The notes under the pieces: model-generated | Database searches by the model: none | Told to the model about the DNA's origin: nothing | What the model saw: the letters and a program-made list of their open reading frames with translations, nothing else | NCBI GenBank assembly: GCA_902520575.1 | Contig: CABYOG010000012.1 | Span: 1 to 24,500 of the forward strand | Source: an uncultured SAR116 cluster alpha proteobacterium | Lineage (GTDB): Bacteria > Pseudomonadota > Alphaproteobacteria > Puniceispirillales > Puniceispirillaceae | Reading direction: 5' to 3' | Length of the DNA stretch: 24,500 nucleotides | Translations under genes and position numbers: made by a program | Shown here: positions 7,379 to 16,398 of the stretch, one piece after another | How the letters are laid out: the number at the start of each line of letters is the position of its first letter | Numbering within the stretch: position 1 is the stretch's first letter

Positions 7379-10180
7379 ATGGAAATGGATTATAAACAGA
7401 CCGTATTTTTACCAAAAACAGAATTTCCAATGCGAGGTGGTCTGCCGAAGAAAGAGCCTGAGATCTTGGAGCGCTGGCAAAAGCTGGGTTTATATGACCA
7501 GCTTCGCAAAGCACGAAAAAATGCGCCAAAATTCGTTCTACATGACGGGCCGCCTTATGCTAACGGTCAATTGCATATCGGTCATGCATTGAATAAAATT
7601 CTGAAAGACGTGATCAATCGCTCTCAATCTATGCTGGGCAAGAACGCGAATTATGTGCCTGGATGGGATTGTCATGGTCTGCCAATTGAATGGAAGATTG
7701 AAGAGCAGTATCGGAAAAAAGGAAAAGATAAAGATGAGGTGCCTATTGCCGAATTCAGGCAGGAATGCCGTGATTTTGCCGCTCATTGGCTGAATATACA
7801 GTCTGAGGAGTTTCAGCGTCTTGGTATTCTAGGAGACTGGGGAAATCCCTACACAACAATGAGGTATGAGGCAGAATCCATTATTGCGGCTGAAATGGGT
7901 AAGTTTCTGATAAATGGCAGCCTGTATCGCGGTTCAAAGCCAGTGATGTGGTCCCCTGTGGAAAAAACGGCTCTGGCTGAGGCAGAGGTTGAATATTCTG
8001 ATCATAAATCAGTAACCATTTTTGCGCGCTTCAAAGTTGTGTCTTGCCCTTTGCAGGAGTTGCAAGGCGCTAGCTTTGTGATTTGGACTACCACCCCCTG
8101 GACGATGCCCGGCAACCGGGCTATGGCTTGCGGTGCTGAAATTGCTTATAGCGCACTTAGAATTACAGAGACGAGTGATAGTTCATTAGCTCAGTTAGGT
8201 GAGGTGATTTGTCTGGCAGATGAACTTAAAGACAGTGTTTTTGATGAGACTGGCATTGTGAAGGCGGATGTTGTCACTCGTTTCACAGGTGCAGATCTTG
8301 CAGGGTCAGTGGCACACCATCCAATGTTTTCGCAAGGCTATGATCATGATGTACCGCTGTTTCTGGCAGATTATGTAACTACTGAGCAAGGCACAGGCTT
8401 TGTGCATATTGCTCCAGGACATGGACCTGAAGATTACGCACTTGCACACCTGCAGCATGGGGTTGACGTTCCTGATACAGTAGGTGAAGACGGCCTTATC
8501 GCTGAACATCTACCTCTATTTGGTGGCATGCACGTATTGCGTGATAACCAAAAAATTGCAGACATTATGAATGAATATGGCGGATTGATCGGCATTGGCA
8601 CTCTTGTTCACTCTTATCCGCATTCCTGGCGCTCGCACGCGCCCGTGATTTACCGGAATGCGGCTCAGTGGTTTGTTTCAATGGGAGATGAGCACGTAGA
8701 TGGAACGGGCTTGCGAACTGTTGCGCTTGATGCCTTGCAGAATACTGATTTTTATCCTGCATCTGGCCAAAAGCGATTAATTTCTATGATTGAGAATCGG
8801 CCAGATTGGTGCCTTTCGCGGCAGCGGGCGTGGGGCGTTCCTATTCCTGTATTTTACCATAAGCGAACGGGCGAACCTCTGCGGGATCAGGCTGTCGTTG
8901 ATCGGATTGTGAGCGCTTTTGCTAAAGAAGGCTGTGATGTTTGGTTTACTTCGCCTGCTGCCCGCTTTTTAGGGGCTGACTATAATGAGGCAGACTATAT
9001 CCAGGTAAAGGATATCGCAGATGTCTGGTTTGATTCTGGCTCTACGCATGCGTTTGTTCTAGAGGCTCGCGAAGATTTGCAGTCTCCTGCTGACCTTTAT
9101 CTTGAGGGTTCTGACCAACATCGAGGCTGGTTCCACTCATCCTTGCTTGAATCATGTGGTACACGAGGGCAAGCCCCTTACAAAGGTGTGCTAACTCATG
9201 GTTTCGTTCTGGATGAACAGGGCCGGAAGATGTCAAAGTCACTAGGTAATGTAGTCGCCCCGCAAAAAATTATTCAGCAAAATGGGGCAGATATTCTGAG
9301 GCTCTGGGTGGTAAGCTCTGATTATTATGATGATCTCCGTATTGGGCCCGAGATCATAAAGCGTCAGACAGACCATTACAGGCGGATTCGGAACACCTTG
9401 CGATATCTGTTGGGTGCAGTGAATGGGTTTGACAGGTCGACTGAAGCTGTTCAGCCAGCAGAGATGCCAGAATTGGAAAGGTGGGTGCTTCACCGATTAG
9501 CTGAGCTTGACCAGCAAATTCGTGAAAATACTCGCACCTATGACTTTCATGGTATTTTCACTTTGATACACGATTTCTGTAACTCTGATTTGTCTGCGTT
9601 CTATTTTGATGTCCGTAAAGATTGCTTGTACTGTGATGAGCAAAACTCACTTGACCGGCGCGCTTGCCGCACTGTTATGGATAACGCCTTGCAATGTCTT
9701 ATAAGCTGGGTTGCGCCGATCTTGTGTTTCACTGCTGATGAAGCGTGGTTAGCTTATACGGGCGATGAGACCGACAGCATCCATCTTCATACTTATATGG
9801 ATGTACCAGATCATTGGCGTGATCAGCTGGTTGCTGACCGTTGGGTAAAAATCCGCAGCTTACGTTCAGAGATCATGGTCGCACTAGAAGCTGCCCGTAA
9901 TGACGGGACAATAGGTGGCGGACTCTCTGCGGAGGTCAAACTGACAGCATCTCAGGATATCGCAGATCTGCTTAATGGCATTGATCTAGCCAGCTTGTTG
10001 ATTACGTCTGAAGCGGAAATTGACATTGGTGATACGGCAAACCTACGGATTTCCGTCAGACGTGCAGAAGGTGGAAAATGTGCGCGCTGTTGGAAGGTAT
10101 TTGCATATTTACCAGTTGAAAATGAACAAGCCATTTGCTCTCGTTGCGAGACAGTTTTGATTTCTAGGTCAGAGGACTGA
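7379..10180 (+). CDS. ileS: Isoleucyl-tRNA synthetase
   Basis: Class I aminoacyl-tRNA synthetase charging tRNA-Ile; 933 residues, close to the E. coli protein. The HIGH motif is at 66-69 (ANGQLHIGHA). GWDCHGLPIEWKIE follows in the Rossmann fold, and the CP1 editing domain carries WTTTPWTMPGNRA. The KMSKS loop is at 617-621. A C-terminal zinc site is visible as Cys901, Cys904, Cys920 and Cys923, in the pattern C-x2-C-x15-C-x2-C. This is the eubacterial form expected to be mupirocin-sensitive, although sensitivity cannot be read from the sequence. GAAGG (7370-7374) lies just before ATG 7379; ATG 7385, two codons on, is an alternative start. Confidence 0.98.
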   Translation: MEMDYKQTVFLPKTEFPMRGGLPKKEPEILERWQKLGLYDQLRKARKNAPKFVLHDGPPYANGQLHIGHALNKILKDVINRSQSMLGKNANYVPGWDCHGLPIEWKIEEQYRKKGKDKDEVPIAEFRQECRDFAAHWLNIQSEEFQRLGILGDWGNPYTTMRYEAESIIAAEMGKFLINGSLYRGSKPVMWSPVEKTALAEAEVEYSDHKSVTIFARFKVVSCPLQELQGASFVIWTTTPWTMPGNRAMACGAEIAYSALRITETSDSSLAQLGEVICLADELKDSVFDETGIVKADVVTRFTGADLAGSVAHHPMFSQGYDHDVPLFLADYVTTEQGTGFVHIAPGHGPEDYALAHLQHGVDVPDTVGEDGLIAEHLPLFGGMHVLRDNQKIADIMNEYGGLIGIGTLVHSYPHSWRSHAPVIYRNAAQWFVSMGDEHVDGTGLRTVALDALQNTDFYPASGQKRLISMIENRPDWCLSRQRAWGVPIPVFYHKRTGEPLRDQAVVDRIVSAFAKEGCDVWFTSPAARFLGADYNEADYIQVKDIADVWFDSGSTHAFVLEAREDLQSPADLYLEGSDQHRGWFHSSLLESCGTRGQAPYKGVLTHGFVLDEQGRKMSKSLGNVVAPQKIIQQNGADILRLWVVSSDYYDDLRIGPEIIKRQTDHYRRIRNTLRYLLGAVNGFDRSTEAVQPAEMPELERWVLHRLAELDQQIRENTRTYDFHGIFTLIHDFCNSDLSAFYFDVRKDCLYCDEQNSLDRRACRTVMDNALQCLISWVAPILCFTADEAWLAYTGDETDSIHLHTYMDVPDHWRDQLVADRWVKIRSLRSEIMVALEAARNDGTIGGGLSAEVKLTASQDIADLLNGIDLASLLITSEAEIDIGDTANLRISVRRAEGGKCARCWKVFAYLPVENEQAICSRCETVLISRSED

Positions 10181-10187
10181 GCGTTTG

Positions 10188-10682
10188 ATGAAGTGGCCGT
10201 CTAATCGTAATATCATTTGGTTTGTTGGCATTAGCGGGTTCACAGTTATTCTTGATCAGCTCACAAAGAATTGGATGCTGGATTTGATCTTCTTGCCACA
10301 CAGGCAACTAGTTCTTTCCCCGTTCTTGAATCTAACCCCGGTTTGGAATAGCGGGATCAGCTTTGGTCTTTTCAGGAATCAGCAGGTGGTAGGCCAACTT
10401 ATTATTCCAGTACTGGCGCTTCTCGTAGTACTCTGGCTTTTCTTTACGTTATATGAGTTGAACTTTCTGCAAAGGAGTTCTGCGGGTCTGATTGCTGGCG
10501 GAGCGATCGGCAATGTCATTGACCGCATTAGATTTGAACGTGTGATTGATTTTGTCGATGTTCATATAGGCGATTATCATTGGCCAGCTTTCAATCTTGC
10601 TGATAGCGCAATTTTTCTGGGTGTTGTATGCTGGATGTATGCCGCTATATTTATGGCGCAAGCAAGAGGTGATAAGTCATGA
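10188..10682 (+). CDS. lspA: Lipoprotein signal peptidase (signal peptidase II)
   Basis: Inner-membrane aspartyl protease that removes signal peptides from diacylglyceryl-modified prolipoproteins. The 164-residue protein has four hydrophobic segments. It shows the family blocks LDQLTKNWM, NLTPVWNSGISFGLF, GGAIGNVIDRI and WPAFNLADSAIFLGV. The catalytic pair should be Asp112 (in NVIDR) and Asp139 (in NLADS). The start could be TTG 10185 or ATG 10188; AGAGGA (10171-10176), inside the end of ileS, serves both, and ATG is preferred. The stop overlaps the start of the next gene as ATGA, so translation is probably coupled to that lipoprotein gene. Confidence 0.97.
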   Translation: MKWPSNRNIIWFVGISGFTVILDQLTKNWMLDLIFLPHRQLVLSPFLNLTPVWNSGISFGLFRNQQVVGQLIIPVLALLVVLWLFFTLYELNFLQRSSAGLIAGGAIGNVIDRIRFERVIDFVDVHIGDYHWPAFNLADSAIFLGVVCWMYAAIFMAQARGDKS

Positions 10683-11227
10683 GGAAAAAAAAGCGATATC
10701 GGAGTTTGTCGTCACAATTGCAAGCCTTCACGTTACTCGGCAGTTTTCTTTTGATCTTTTCCGCTTGTTCTGATTTCAAACGGGCGATCGGTTCTGAAAA
10801 GTCCTCACCGGATGAGTTTGCGGTGGTTGTCCGGCCACCTTTGTCATTGCCACCAAAGTTTCGTTCGAGGCCTGCTGGGAAGGATACAGACACAGCCGCT
10901 GTTGCAGCTTCAAACGCACTTGGCAAGTCAAAACTTATTCTAAATCAAGGTGGGGCAAATGCTTCAAGCTTTGACGATTTGTTTGCCTTTGACAAGATTG
11001 AAGATGATATCCGGGCAAAGGTAGATGAGGAAACTGCTGGAATCCGTTTTGAACGCCGTCTGCCTCTTCAGATTATTTTTGGTGACCTTCCAAATGTTGG
11101 ACCCGTGGTTGATAAAATGGCTGAAGATGCTCGTATTAGGCGGAATCAGCTGCAGGAACGGGCGATTAACGAAGGAGCTACACCGGCAATTGATGAGGTA
11201 AGTAGCGAGCCGGTGCTGGTGAAGTAG
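10679..11227 (+). CDS. bamF: DUF3035 (BamF-like) outer-membrane lipoprotein
   Basis: Predicted 182-residue lipoprotein. It has a basic start (RKKKRYR), a hydrophobic segment ending LLIFSAC, and lipobox Cys30. After the lipobox come PDEFAVV (43-49) and RPPLSLPP (51-58), the signature of DUF3035, an alphaproteobacterial family. The Caulobacter member, BamF, is part of the beta-barrel assembly complex; that role is carried over here by family, not shown. The residue after Cys is Ser rather than Asp, consistent with transfer to the outer membrane rather than inner-membrane retention. The ATGA overlap with lspA, which encodes the enzyme that processes lipoproteins, is characteristic of alphaproteobacterial order. 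An AGAGG lies about 10 bases before the ATG. Confidence 0.85.
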   Translation: MRKKKRYRSLSSQLQAFTLLGSFLLIFSACSDFKRAIGSEKSSPDEFAVVVRPPLSLPPKFRSRPAGKDTDTAAVAASNALGKSKLILNQGGANASSFDDLFAFDKIEDDIRAKVDEETAGIRFERRLPLQIIFGDLPNVGPVVDKMAEDARIRRNQLQERAINEGATPAIDEVSSEPVLVK

Positions 11228-11237
11228 GCAAATCTAT

Positions 11238-13073
11238 ATGCCGGCTAGAATCCGCCATCTTCCAACTCAACTTGTTAATCAGATTGCTGCTGGTGAAGTA
11301 ATAGAACGTCCAGCAAGTGCGCTGAAAGAATTGATTGAAAACTCACTGGATGCAGATGCGAGTCGGATTAATGTTGATTTGGCTGAGGGAGGCCTGTCAG
11401 GCTTAACCGTATCTGATGATGGTGCGGGGATGGCACATGATGAACTAATCCTCGCTGTGCAGCGGCATGCTACGTCCAAGCTGCCTCATGATAATCTTTT
11501 GGATATTCAGTTTTTTGGTTTCAGAGGTGAGGCACTGCCGTCTATTGGGTCTGTATCGCAATTGCGCCTTTTCTCGCGGCAGCATGAAGATCTGCATGGA
11601 TGGGCATTAACGGTCAAGCATGGAAATGCAGATGAGCCTGAGCCTGCTGCAGGGGAAAGAGGAACACGCATTGAGATAAATGATCTGTTTGCCTCAGTCC
11701 CGGCACGGCTGAAATTTATGAAAACGCAGAAGACTGAAGCTGGCCAATGCTATGATGTTGTTCGCCGATTTGCGATGAGCCGCCCTGATGTGAGTTTTAT
11801 TCTTACAGACAGCGGCCGCACAGTGATACAGCTGCCTGCACAGGACACCTCTGACGATGGATTTGCTCGCAGATTATCTGAAATTTTGGGTCCGGTCTTT
11901 GCACGTGAATCTGTTGTCGTGGAGGCTGAGAAACCGGGTATACGTCTGACTGGATATGCAGGCCTTCCAACCATGAACAGGGCTACGGCGGCTCAAATTT
12001 ATTTATTTGTGAATGGTAGGCCTGTGCGTGACCGCCAGATGCTGGGGGCGGTAAGGGCAGGCTATCAGGACATGATCCCGCGAGGCCGACATCCAGTTCT
12101 GGTTCTGTTTCTGACAATTGAGACAAATGCAGTAGATGTCAATGTTCACCCTGCCAAGGCAGAGGTGCGTTTCAGAGATGCTGCCAGCGTAAGAGGTTTG
12201 CTGGTAGGGGCGCTGTCCTCCGCCTTGCGCTCAGCTGGCATGCAGGCGACAGCTGAAGGCGGTGAAGCGGCTCTGCGTCAATTCTCGCAGGCGCCCTCAT
12301 TTGGGTACCGCGGCGCTTCTGGCCGCTACCCCATTCAGCCTGGCTCTCAGAACAGCCTGTTGGCCGCACAGACCTTCCAGCAGCGATCAAAACCATCACC
12401 AGATTTTCTGATACAAGCGCTGCCACAAGCCAAATATGATGCTGGTCCTGACCTTCCAGATAGCTTGGCTGACGAGGAGGAGATCCTCTCAGCCTATCCG
12501 TTGGGAGCAGCGAAAGCACAGCTCCATAAAACCTATATTGTGGCTGAAACCTCTACTGGTCTGTGTGTTATCGATCAGCACGCTGCGCATGAACGGCTGG
12601 TAATGGAGCAGATGAAAGCCCAGTATTCGCAAGGTCAGGTAAAAAGCCAGTCTTTGTTATTACCGGAAATTGTTGAACTGCCATATGATCAAATAGAAGC
12701 TGTGGTGGCTGAAGCTGAGCAGCTACGGAATACTGGGCTGGAGGTTGAAGCCTTTGGCCCAGGTGCGGTGATGATACGCGCTGTCCCTGCCCTCTTAGGA
12801 CAAACAGATGTAAAAATTTTGATGCGTGATCTAGCTGAGGAGCTTGTTCAATTGGGTGGAACCACTGCTTTGAACGACAAGATAGGACATATTCTGGCAA
12901 CCCTGTCCTGTCATAGTTCTGTGCGAGCAGGGCGGCGGTTAAATGCTGATGAAATGAACGCGCTGCTGCGACAGATGGAAATCACACCTGCTGCTGGACA
13001 ATGTAATCATGGCCGCCCAACATTCATTACCTTAACACTAGCTGATTTGGAAAAATTGTTTGGCCGGACTTAA
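11238..13073 (+). CDS. mutL: DNA mismatch repair protein MutL (endonuclease type)
   Basis: Mismatch-repair ATPase that links MutS recognition to strand removal. The 611 residues begin with the GHKL ATPase: KELIENSLDAD with Glu31 and Asn35, DGAGM at 61-65, ATSKL at 78-82 and GFRGEAL at 94-100. A variable linker spans about 330-420. The C-terminal dimer domain holds the metal-dependent nicking motif DQHAAHERLVME (446-457), plus CHSS (558-561) and CNHGRPT (589-595), which complete the metal site. This motif set marks MutL proteins that cut DNA themselves in organisms without MutH/Dam-directed repair. The gene follows the BamF-like gene by 10 bases. Its stop TAA overlaps the rsmD stop from the other strand by four bases. 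Confidence 0.97.
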   Translation: MPARIRHLPTQLVNQIAAGEVIERPASALKELIENSLDADASRINVDLAEGGLSGLTVSDDGAGMAHDELILAVQRHATSKLPHDNLLDIQFFGFRGEALPSIGSVSQLRLFSRQHEDLHGWALTVKHGNADEPEPAAGERGTRIEINDLFASVPARLKFMKTQKTEAGQCYDVVRRFAMSRPDVSFILTDSGRTVIQLPAQDTSDDGFARRLSEILGPVFARESVVVEAEKPGIRLTGYAGLPTMNRATAAQIYLFVNGRPVRDRQMLGAVRAGYQDMIPRGRHPVLVLFLTIETNAVDVNVHPAKAEVRFRDAASVRGLLVGALSSALRSAGMQATAEGGEAALRQFSQAPSFGYRGASGRYPIQPGSQNSLLAAQTFQQRSKPSPDFLIQALPQAKYDAGPDLPDSLADEEEILSAYPLGAAKAQLHKTYIVAETSTGLCVIDQHAAHERLVMEQMKAQYSQGQVKSQSLLLPEIVELPYDQIEAVVAEAEQLRNTGLEVEAFGPGAVMIRAVPALLGQTDVKILMRDLAEELVQLGGTTALNDKIGHILATLSCHSSVRAGRRLNADEMNALLRQMEITPAAGQCNHGRPTFITLTLADLEKLFGRT

Positions 13074-13630
13074 CGGCGTGCCAGAGTGAAAAAGTTGAGT
13101 CTGGCTATGCCATAAACACGGCTGTCTACCAGCACAAATTCTGGCCCTAGTTGACAATTGTCAGTCTTTCTTGTTTCCACGACAATAAGGGCCTGCTGGA
13201 CGACAGCGTTTGCTGCAACAAGCTTGTGTAGACCTTCTCCAGCCAGACAGCTGCTATAAGGTGGGTCAGCAAACACCAGATCTGCGCGCGGCCCGGGCCA
13301 GTTATCAATCTGCCGAGCATCTTTTGCAAGGATATGCGCACAATCCTCCAGTTTTAACTTGCTTATATTAGCTTGCAGTGTTTGCAGCGCGTCCTGGTCC
13401 TGTTCAACAAAAACACAGCTCCTTGCACCTCTGGACAAGGCTTCAAGACCGATAGCACCTGTACCGGCAAAAAGGTCGATCACAGTCGCTTCACTTAAGG
13501 ATAGGGAAAACCGGCCACCTTGCAGGATATTGAAAAGGGCTTCGCGTGTGCGCTGCGCTGTTGGTCTCACCGCTTTACTTGCGCATAGAGCCAGTTTGCT
13601 GCCTCTTTTCTTTCCGCCAATTATATTCAT
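13070..13630 (-). CDS. rsmD: 16S rRNA (guanine966-N2)-methyltransferase RsmD
   Basis: Rossmann-fold, SAM-dependent methyltransferase that modifies G966 of 16S rRNA during 30S assembly. From ATG 13630 it has 186 residues, the normal family length. IIGGKKRG is at the N-terminus, then RPTAQRTREALFNIL, the SAM-binding DLFAGTGAIGLEALSRGA (from residue 52) and the catalytic DPPY (122-125). The frame stays open upstream to 13756, but that would overlap rluB and add 42 unrelated residues, so the internal ATG with GCAGG before it is preferred. It lies 22 bases after the rluB stop. Its own stop shares the palindrome TTAA with the mutL stop on the opposite strand. Confidence 0.95.
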   Translation of the reverse strand: MNIIGGKKRGSKLALCASKAVRPTAQRTREALFNILQGGRFSLSLSEATVIDLFAGTGAIGLEALSRGARSCVFVEQDQDALQTLQANISKLKLEDCAHILAKDARQIDNWPGPRADLVFADPPYSSCLAGEGLHKLVAANAVVQQALIVVETRKTDNCQLGPEFVLVDSRVYGIARLNFFTLARR

Positions 13631-13652
13631 GACCTGCTTTCTTTCCAGCTGG

Positions 13653-14510
13653 CTATTTACGGCGCGGTTTATGTTTTTGGTGTTCTCTGACGTGCATATT
13701 TTTTGGTTTAGGCTTTTGAGGCCGCCGGCTCTTTGAACGTGTTCTTGCCAGACCAAGCTGCTCGATTAGCACATTTGTTTTAACTTCTCTGACATCACCA
13801 TCTTCTAGATTGCCTAGCGAAAAGGGACCGTAAGACAGGCGAATCAGTCGGCTGACTGGATAGCCCAGATACTCCATTATGTGTCGGATTTCACGATTTT
13901 TGCCTTCTTTTATCGCAACAGTCAGCCATGCATTTGAAGGCATCTGATTATCAAGGCGGGCCAGCACCTCACCATACTGGATGTTATCAATTGTCACCCC
14001 AGTTGACAAATTATCCAGTTTCACAGGGTTAACAAGTCCTCTTACCCTGACTCTGTATTTTCGTGTCCATCCCGTTGAAGGCAGTTCCAGGTGACGGGCA
14101 AGGCCCCCATCATTCGTCAGCAGCAGCAGGCCTTCTGAATCAAGGTCGAGCCGGCCAACTGAAATCACGCGAGGCAGATTGTCGGGCAAACGATCAAAAA
14201 TGGTTTCTCTGCCTTTCTCGTCTCGGTTGGAGACAACAAGCCCTCTTGACTTATAATATCGCCACAACCGGGCTGGTTCGGCTGTCGGGATGCGCTTATC
14301 ATCAACGTCAATCTTATCTTTTGCTGTCACGTTACAAGCTGCTGTATCCAGAATTTTTCCATTCAGCTTTACCCGTCCTGCCAAGACCAGCACCTCTGCT
14401 TCGCGCCGTGAGCATATACCTGCACGCGCAATCCTCTTGGCAATTCGCTCAGGCAGGTCTGTCTGGGCCAATGAAAATGGTTTTTCGGCTTTTTTTGATG
14501 GTTTAATCAT
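13653..14510 (-). CDS. rluB: 23S rRNA pseudouridine synthase of the RluB/RsuA family
   Basis: Isomerises a specific uridine in rRNA; by family, probably U2605 of 23S rRNA. From ATG 14510 it has 285 residues. An S4 RNA-binding domain occupies about 19-68 (ERIAKRIARAGICSRREAE). The catalytic domain contains GRLDLDSEGLLLLTNDG, with catalytic Asp122, and then KEGKNREIRHIMEYLGYPV. The last 30 or so residues are a Lys/Arg-rich tail (RSKSRRPQKPKPKN), a common appendage that probably adds RNA affinity. A TTG at 14546 would extend the protein by 12 residues; neither start has a good ribosome site. The RluB, RluE, RluF and RsuA subfamilies are close, so the exact target is inferred. It is divergent from tadA and followed by rsmD. 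Confidence 0.9.
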   Translation of the reverse strand: MIKPSKKAEKPFSLAQTDLPERIAKRIARAGICSRREAEVLVLAGRVKLNGKILDTAACNVTAKDKIDVDDKRIPTAEPARLWRYYKSRGLVVSNRDEKGRETIFDRLPDNLPRVISVGRLDLDSEGLLLLTNDGGLARHLELPSTGWTRKYRVRVRGLVNPVKLDNLSTGVTIDNIQYGEVLARLDNQMPSNAWLTVAIKEGKNREIRHIMEYLGYPVSRLIRLSYGPFSLGNLEDGDVREVKTNVLIEQLGLARTRSKSRRPQKPKPKNMHVREHQKHKPRRK

Positions 14511-14539
14511 AGGGGTGGTTGTAAGACATGCAGAACAGC

Positions 14540-14569
14540 TTGGCAAATATTACTGCTTCGCCATAGGAT
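14540..14569 (+). promoter_or_regulatory. Candidate sigma-70 promoter for tadA
   Basis: TTGGCA (14540-14545) and TAGGAT (14564-14569) are separated by 18 bases, giving a predicted start near 14576, about 20 bases before the tadA ATG. Each hexamer matches the consensus at most positions. It lies in the short divergent gap between rluB and tadA, where a promoter must exist. Seen by eye only. Confidence 0.4.
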
Positions 14570-14597
14570 TGTTAGTATAAGGTGAGTGAGAACAAAA

Positions 14598-15053
14598 ATG
14601 GATATGATGACGCATGCTCTGGAACTTGCAAGTGCGGCAGCACAAGCAGGTGAAGTGCCTGTGGGAGCTGTGATTACAGACTCGTCTGGCGCAATTGTGG
14701 CGACAGCACAAAACAGAATGCGTAGGGACAATAACGCGCTTGCCCACGCTGAACTGTTAGTCATCAATGACGCATTGCAGGTCACAGGCCAGAGCCGGCT
14801 TACAGACTGTGATTTATGGGTGACACTTGAACCTTGTGCGATGTGTGCAGGTGCAATTTCTCATGTCCGGCTACGCCGCCTTTATTTCGCCGCTTATGAT
14901 CAAAAAGGCGGGGCTGTAGAGCATGGCCCCTGCTTGTTTCACCAGCCAACGACTCACCATAAGATTGAAATCTATGGCGGCATCCAGCAGAGCGCATCTA
15001 AACAGCTGCTAACAGTTTTCTTTGAAAATCAACGCGGTGTGGTCGGGAGTTGA
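14598..15053 (+). CDS. tadA: tRNA(Arg) adenosine-34 deaminase
   Basis: Zinc-dependent deaminase that converts the wobble adenosine of tRNA-Arg(ACG) to inosine. The 151-residue protein contains the cytidine-deaminase-fold motifs: HAE with zinc ligand His50 and proton-shuttle Glu52, and EPCAMCAGA with Cys80 and Cys83. EVPVGAVI near the N-terminus is typical of TadA. ATG 14598 is preferred; the frame is also open to a GTG at 14586, and AAGGTGA lies just upstream of both. TadA rather than guanine deaminase is indicated by SHVRLRRLYFAAYDQKGGA. Its 3' end stops four bases short of the end of purD on the other strand. Confidence 0.95.
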   Translation: MDMMTHALELASAAAQAGEVPVGAVITDSSGAIVATAQNRMRRDNNALAHAELLVINDALQVTGQSRLTDCDLWVTLEPCAMCAGAISHVRLRRLYFAAYDQKGGAVEHGPCLFHQPTTHHKIEIYGGIQQSASKQLLTVFFENQRGVVGS

Positions 15054-15057
15054 CGCC

Positions 15058-16317
15058 TCAGTCAGCGGCAATATCGGTGCGAAACATGGCATCTGGCCAA
15101 AAGATTGTCTTAACGGCCGCATAGGCTTCGCTGCGCGCTAGCTGCCTGTCATTTCCCAATGCAGTTACCGCCAGGACGCGGCCACCTGCGCTGATCAGCT
15201 GGCCATCATCGGCAGATGCTGTTCCAGCATGAAAGATCAGGCTACCATTAGAAGTTTCAAGCTGGCCAGCTCCATGAATAGGTTGGCCCTTCTGATAGCT
15301 GCCAGGATAGCCATCTGCAGCCATCACAACCGTAACAGCAGTTTGGTCTATCCAGCGCAAATCAAAATTTTCCAAGCCGCCTTCCACAACCGTCAAAGCG
15401 GCAGATAAGAAATCTGATTTAAGGCGAGGCAGAACGACCTGTGCTTCAGGATCGCCAAACCGGCAGTTAAACTCGATTATCTTTGGACCATCTTCTGTCA
15501 GCATCAGCCCGGCATATAACACGCCATTATAAGGACAGCCTTCGGCTGCCATGCCTTTAGCAACAGGGGTTATAATCGTTGACATGATCTGATCTCTTAG
15601 AACATCTGTTTCATGTGGTGAGGGGCTAACTGCTCCCATCCCGCCAGTATTTGGGCCTGCGTCACCGTCAAAGGCCCGTTTATAGTCTTGTGCGGAGGCT
15701 AACCACAATACGGATTCCCCATCCACTAAGGCGAATGCTGACAATTCTGGGCCAGTGATCCGTTCTTCCACTAGAATTTCCTGGCTCGCTAAACCAAACT
15801 TGCCGCCTAATAGCTCAATGATGGCCTGTTCTGCTTCTTTGAGATTTGAGCAGATAACCACGCCTTTGCCTGCTGCCAGCCCATCTGCCTTTATCACGCA
15901 ATAGCCATTCAGCTCGGTTGCAAAGGCCGTTGCGGCTTCGGCTTTGGTAAAGTTCTGCCATTTTGGTTGAGGAATATTATGACGATCGCAGAAATCACGC
16001 GCAAAGGCTTTCGAACCTTCCAACCGAGCAGCAGCAGCATGTGGCCCAAACACCGGAATGTCTGCCGCAATAAGGTCATCAGCAAGGCCGTTGACTAGCG
16101 GAACTTCTGGGCCAACAATAACTAGGTCAGCAGCTTCGTTTTTGGCTAGCTCAACAATCGCTGCAGTATCTTCTGCAGACACAGCTTCGCAACGGCCAAA
16201 CTGGGCAATGCCGGGGTTGCCTGGGGCGATGATAAGCTCATCACACAAAGGAGAATCAAAAATGCTCCAGGCTAGGGCATGTTCGCGTCCGCCGCTACCT
16301 ATGATCAAAATTTTCAT
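15058..16317 (-). CDS. purD: Phosphoribosylamine-glycine ligase (GAR synthetase)
   Basis: Second step of de novo purine synthesis: joins glycine to 5-phosphoribosylamine using ATP. The 419 residues have the usual four-domain layout: MKILIIGSGGREHALAW at the start, the ATP-grasp strand VIKADGLAAGKGVV (141-154), GPELSAFALVDG (189-200), DGDAGPNTGGMGAVSPSP (218-234 region) and the metal-binding IEFNCRFGDPEAQ (281-293). Length and motifs are fully typical. It is transcribed away from xseA across 81 bases and converges on tadA. Confidence 0.98.
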   Translation of the reverse strand: MKILIIGSGGREHALAWSIFDSPLCDELIIAPGNPGIAQFGRCEAVSAEDTAAIVELAKNEAADLVIVGPEVPLVNGLADDLIAADIPVFGPHAAAARLEGSKAFARDFCDRHNIPQPKWQNFTKAEAATAFATELNGYCVIKADGLAAGKGVVICSNLKEAEQAIIELLGGKFGLASQEILVEERITGPELSAFALVDGESVLWLASAQDYKRAFDGDAGPNTGGMGAVSPSPHETDVLRDQIMSTIITPVAKGMAAEGCPYNGVLYAGLMLTEDGPKIIEFNCRFGDPEAQVVLPRLKSDFLSAALTVVEGGLENFDLRWIDQTAVTVVMAADGYPGSYQKGQPIHGAGQLETSNGSLIFHAGTASADDGQLISAGGRVLAVTALGNDRQLARSEAYAAVKTIFWPDAMFRTDIAAD

Positions 16318-16398
16318 ACCTGCATCTCATATTAAAAATGTGCCTGAATGGCTGGATAAACTCTCGCCTAAACTAGCGCGATACGGCATAATCTGCAA

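Noticed and set aside
13631..13756. N-terminal extension of RsmD upstream of ATG 13630
   Set aside because: It overlaps the rluB coding end, has no family similarity, and the internal ATG gives the normal RsmD length.
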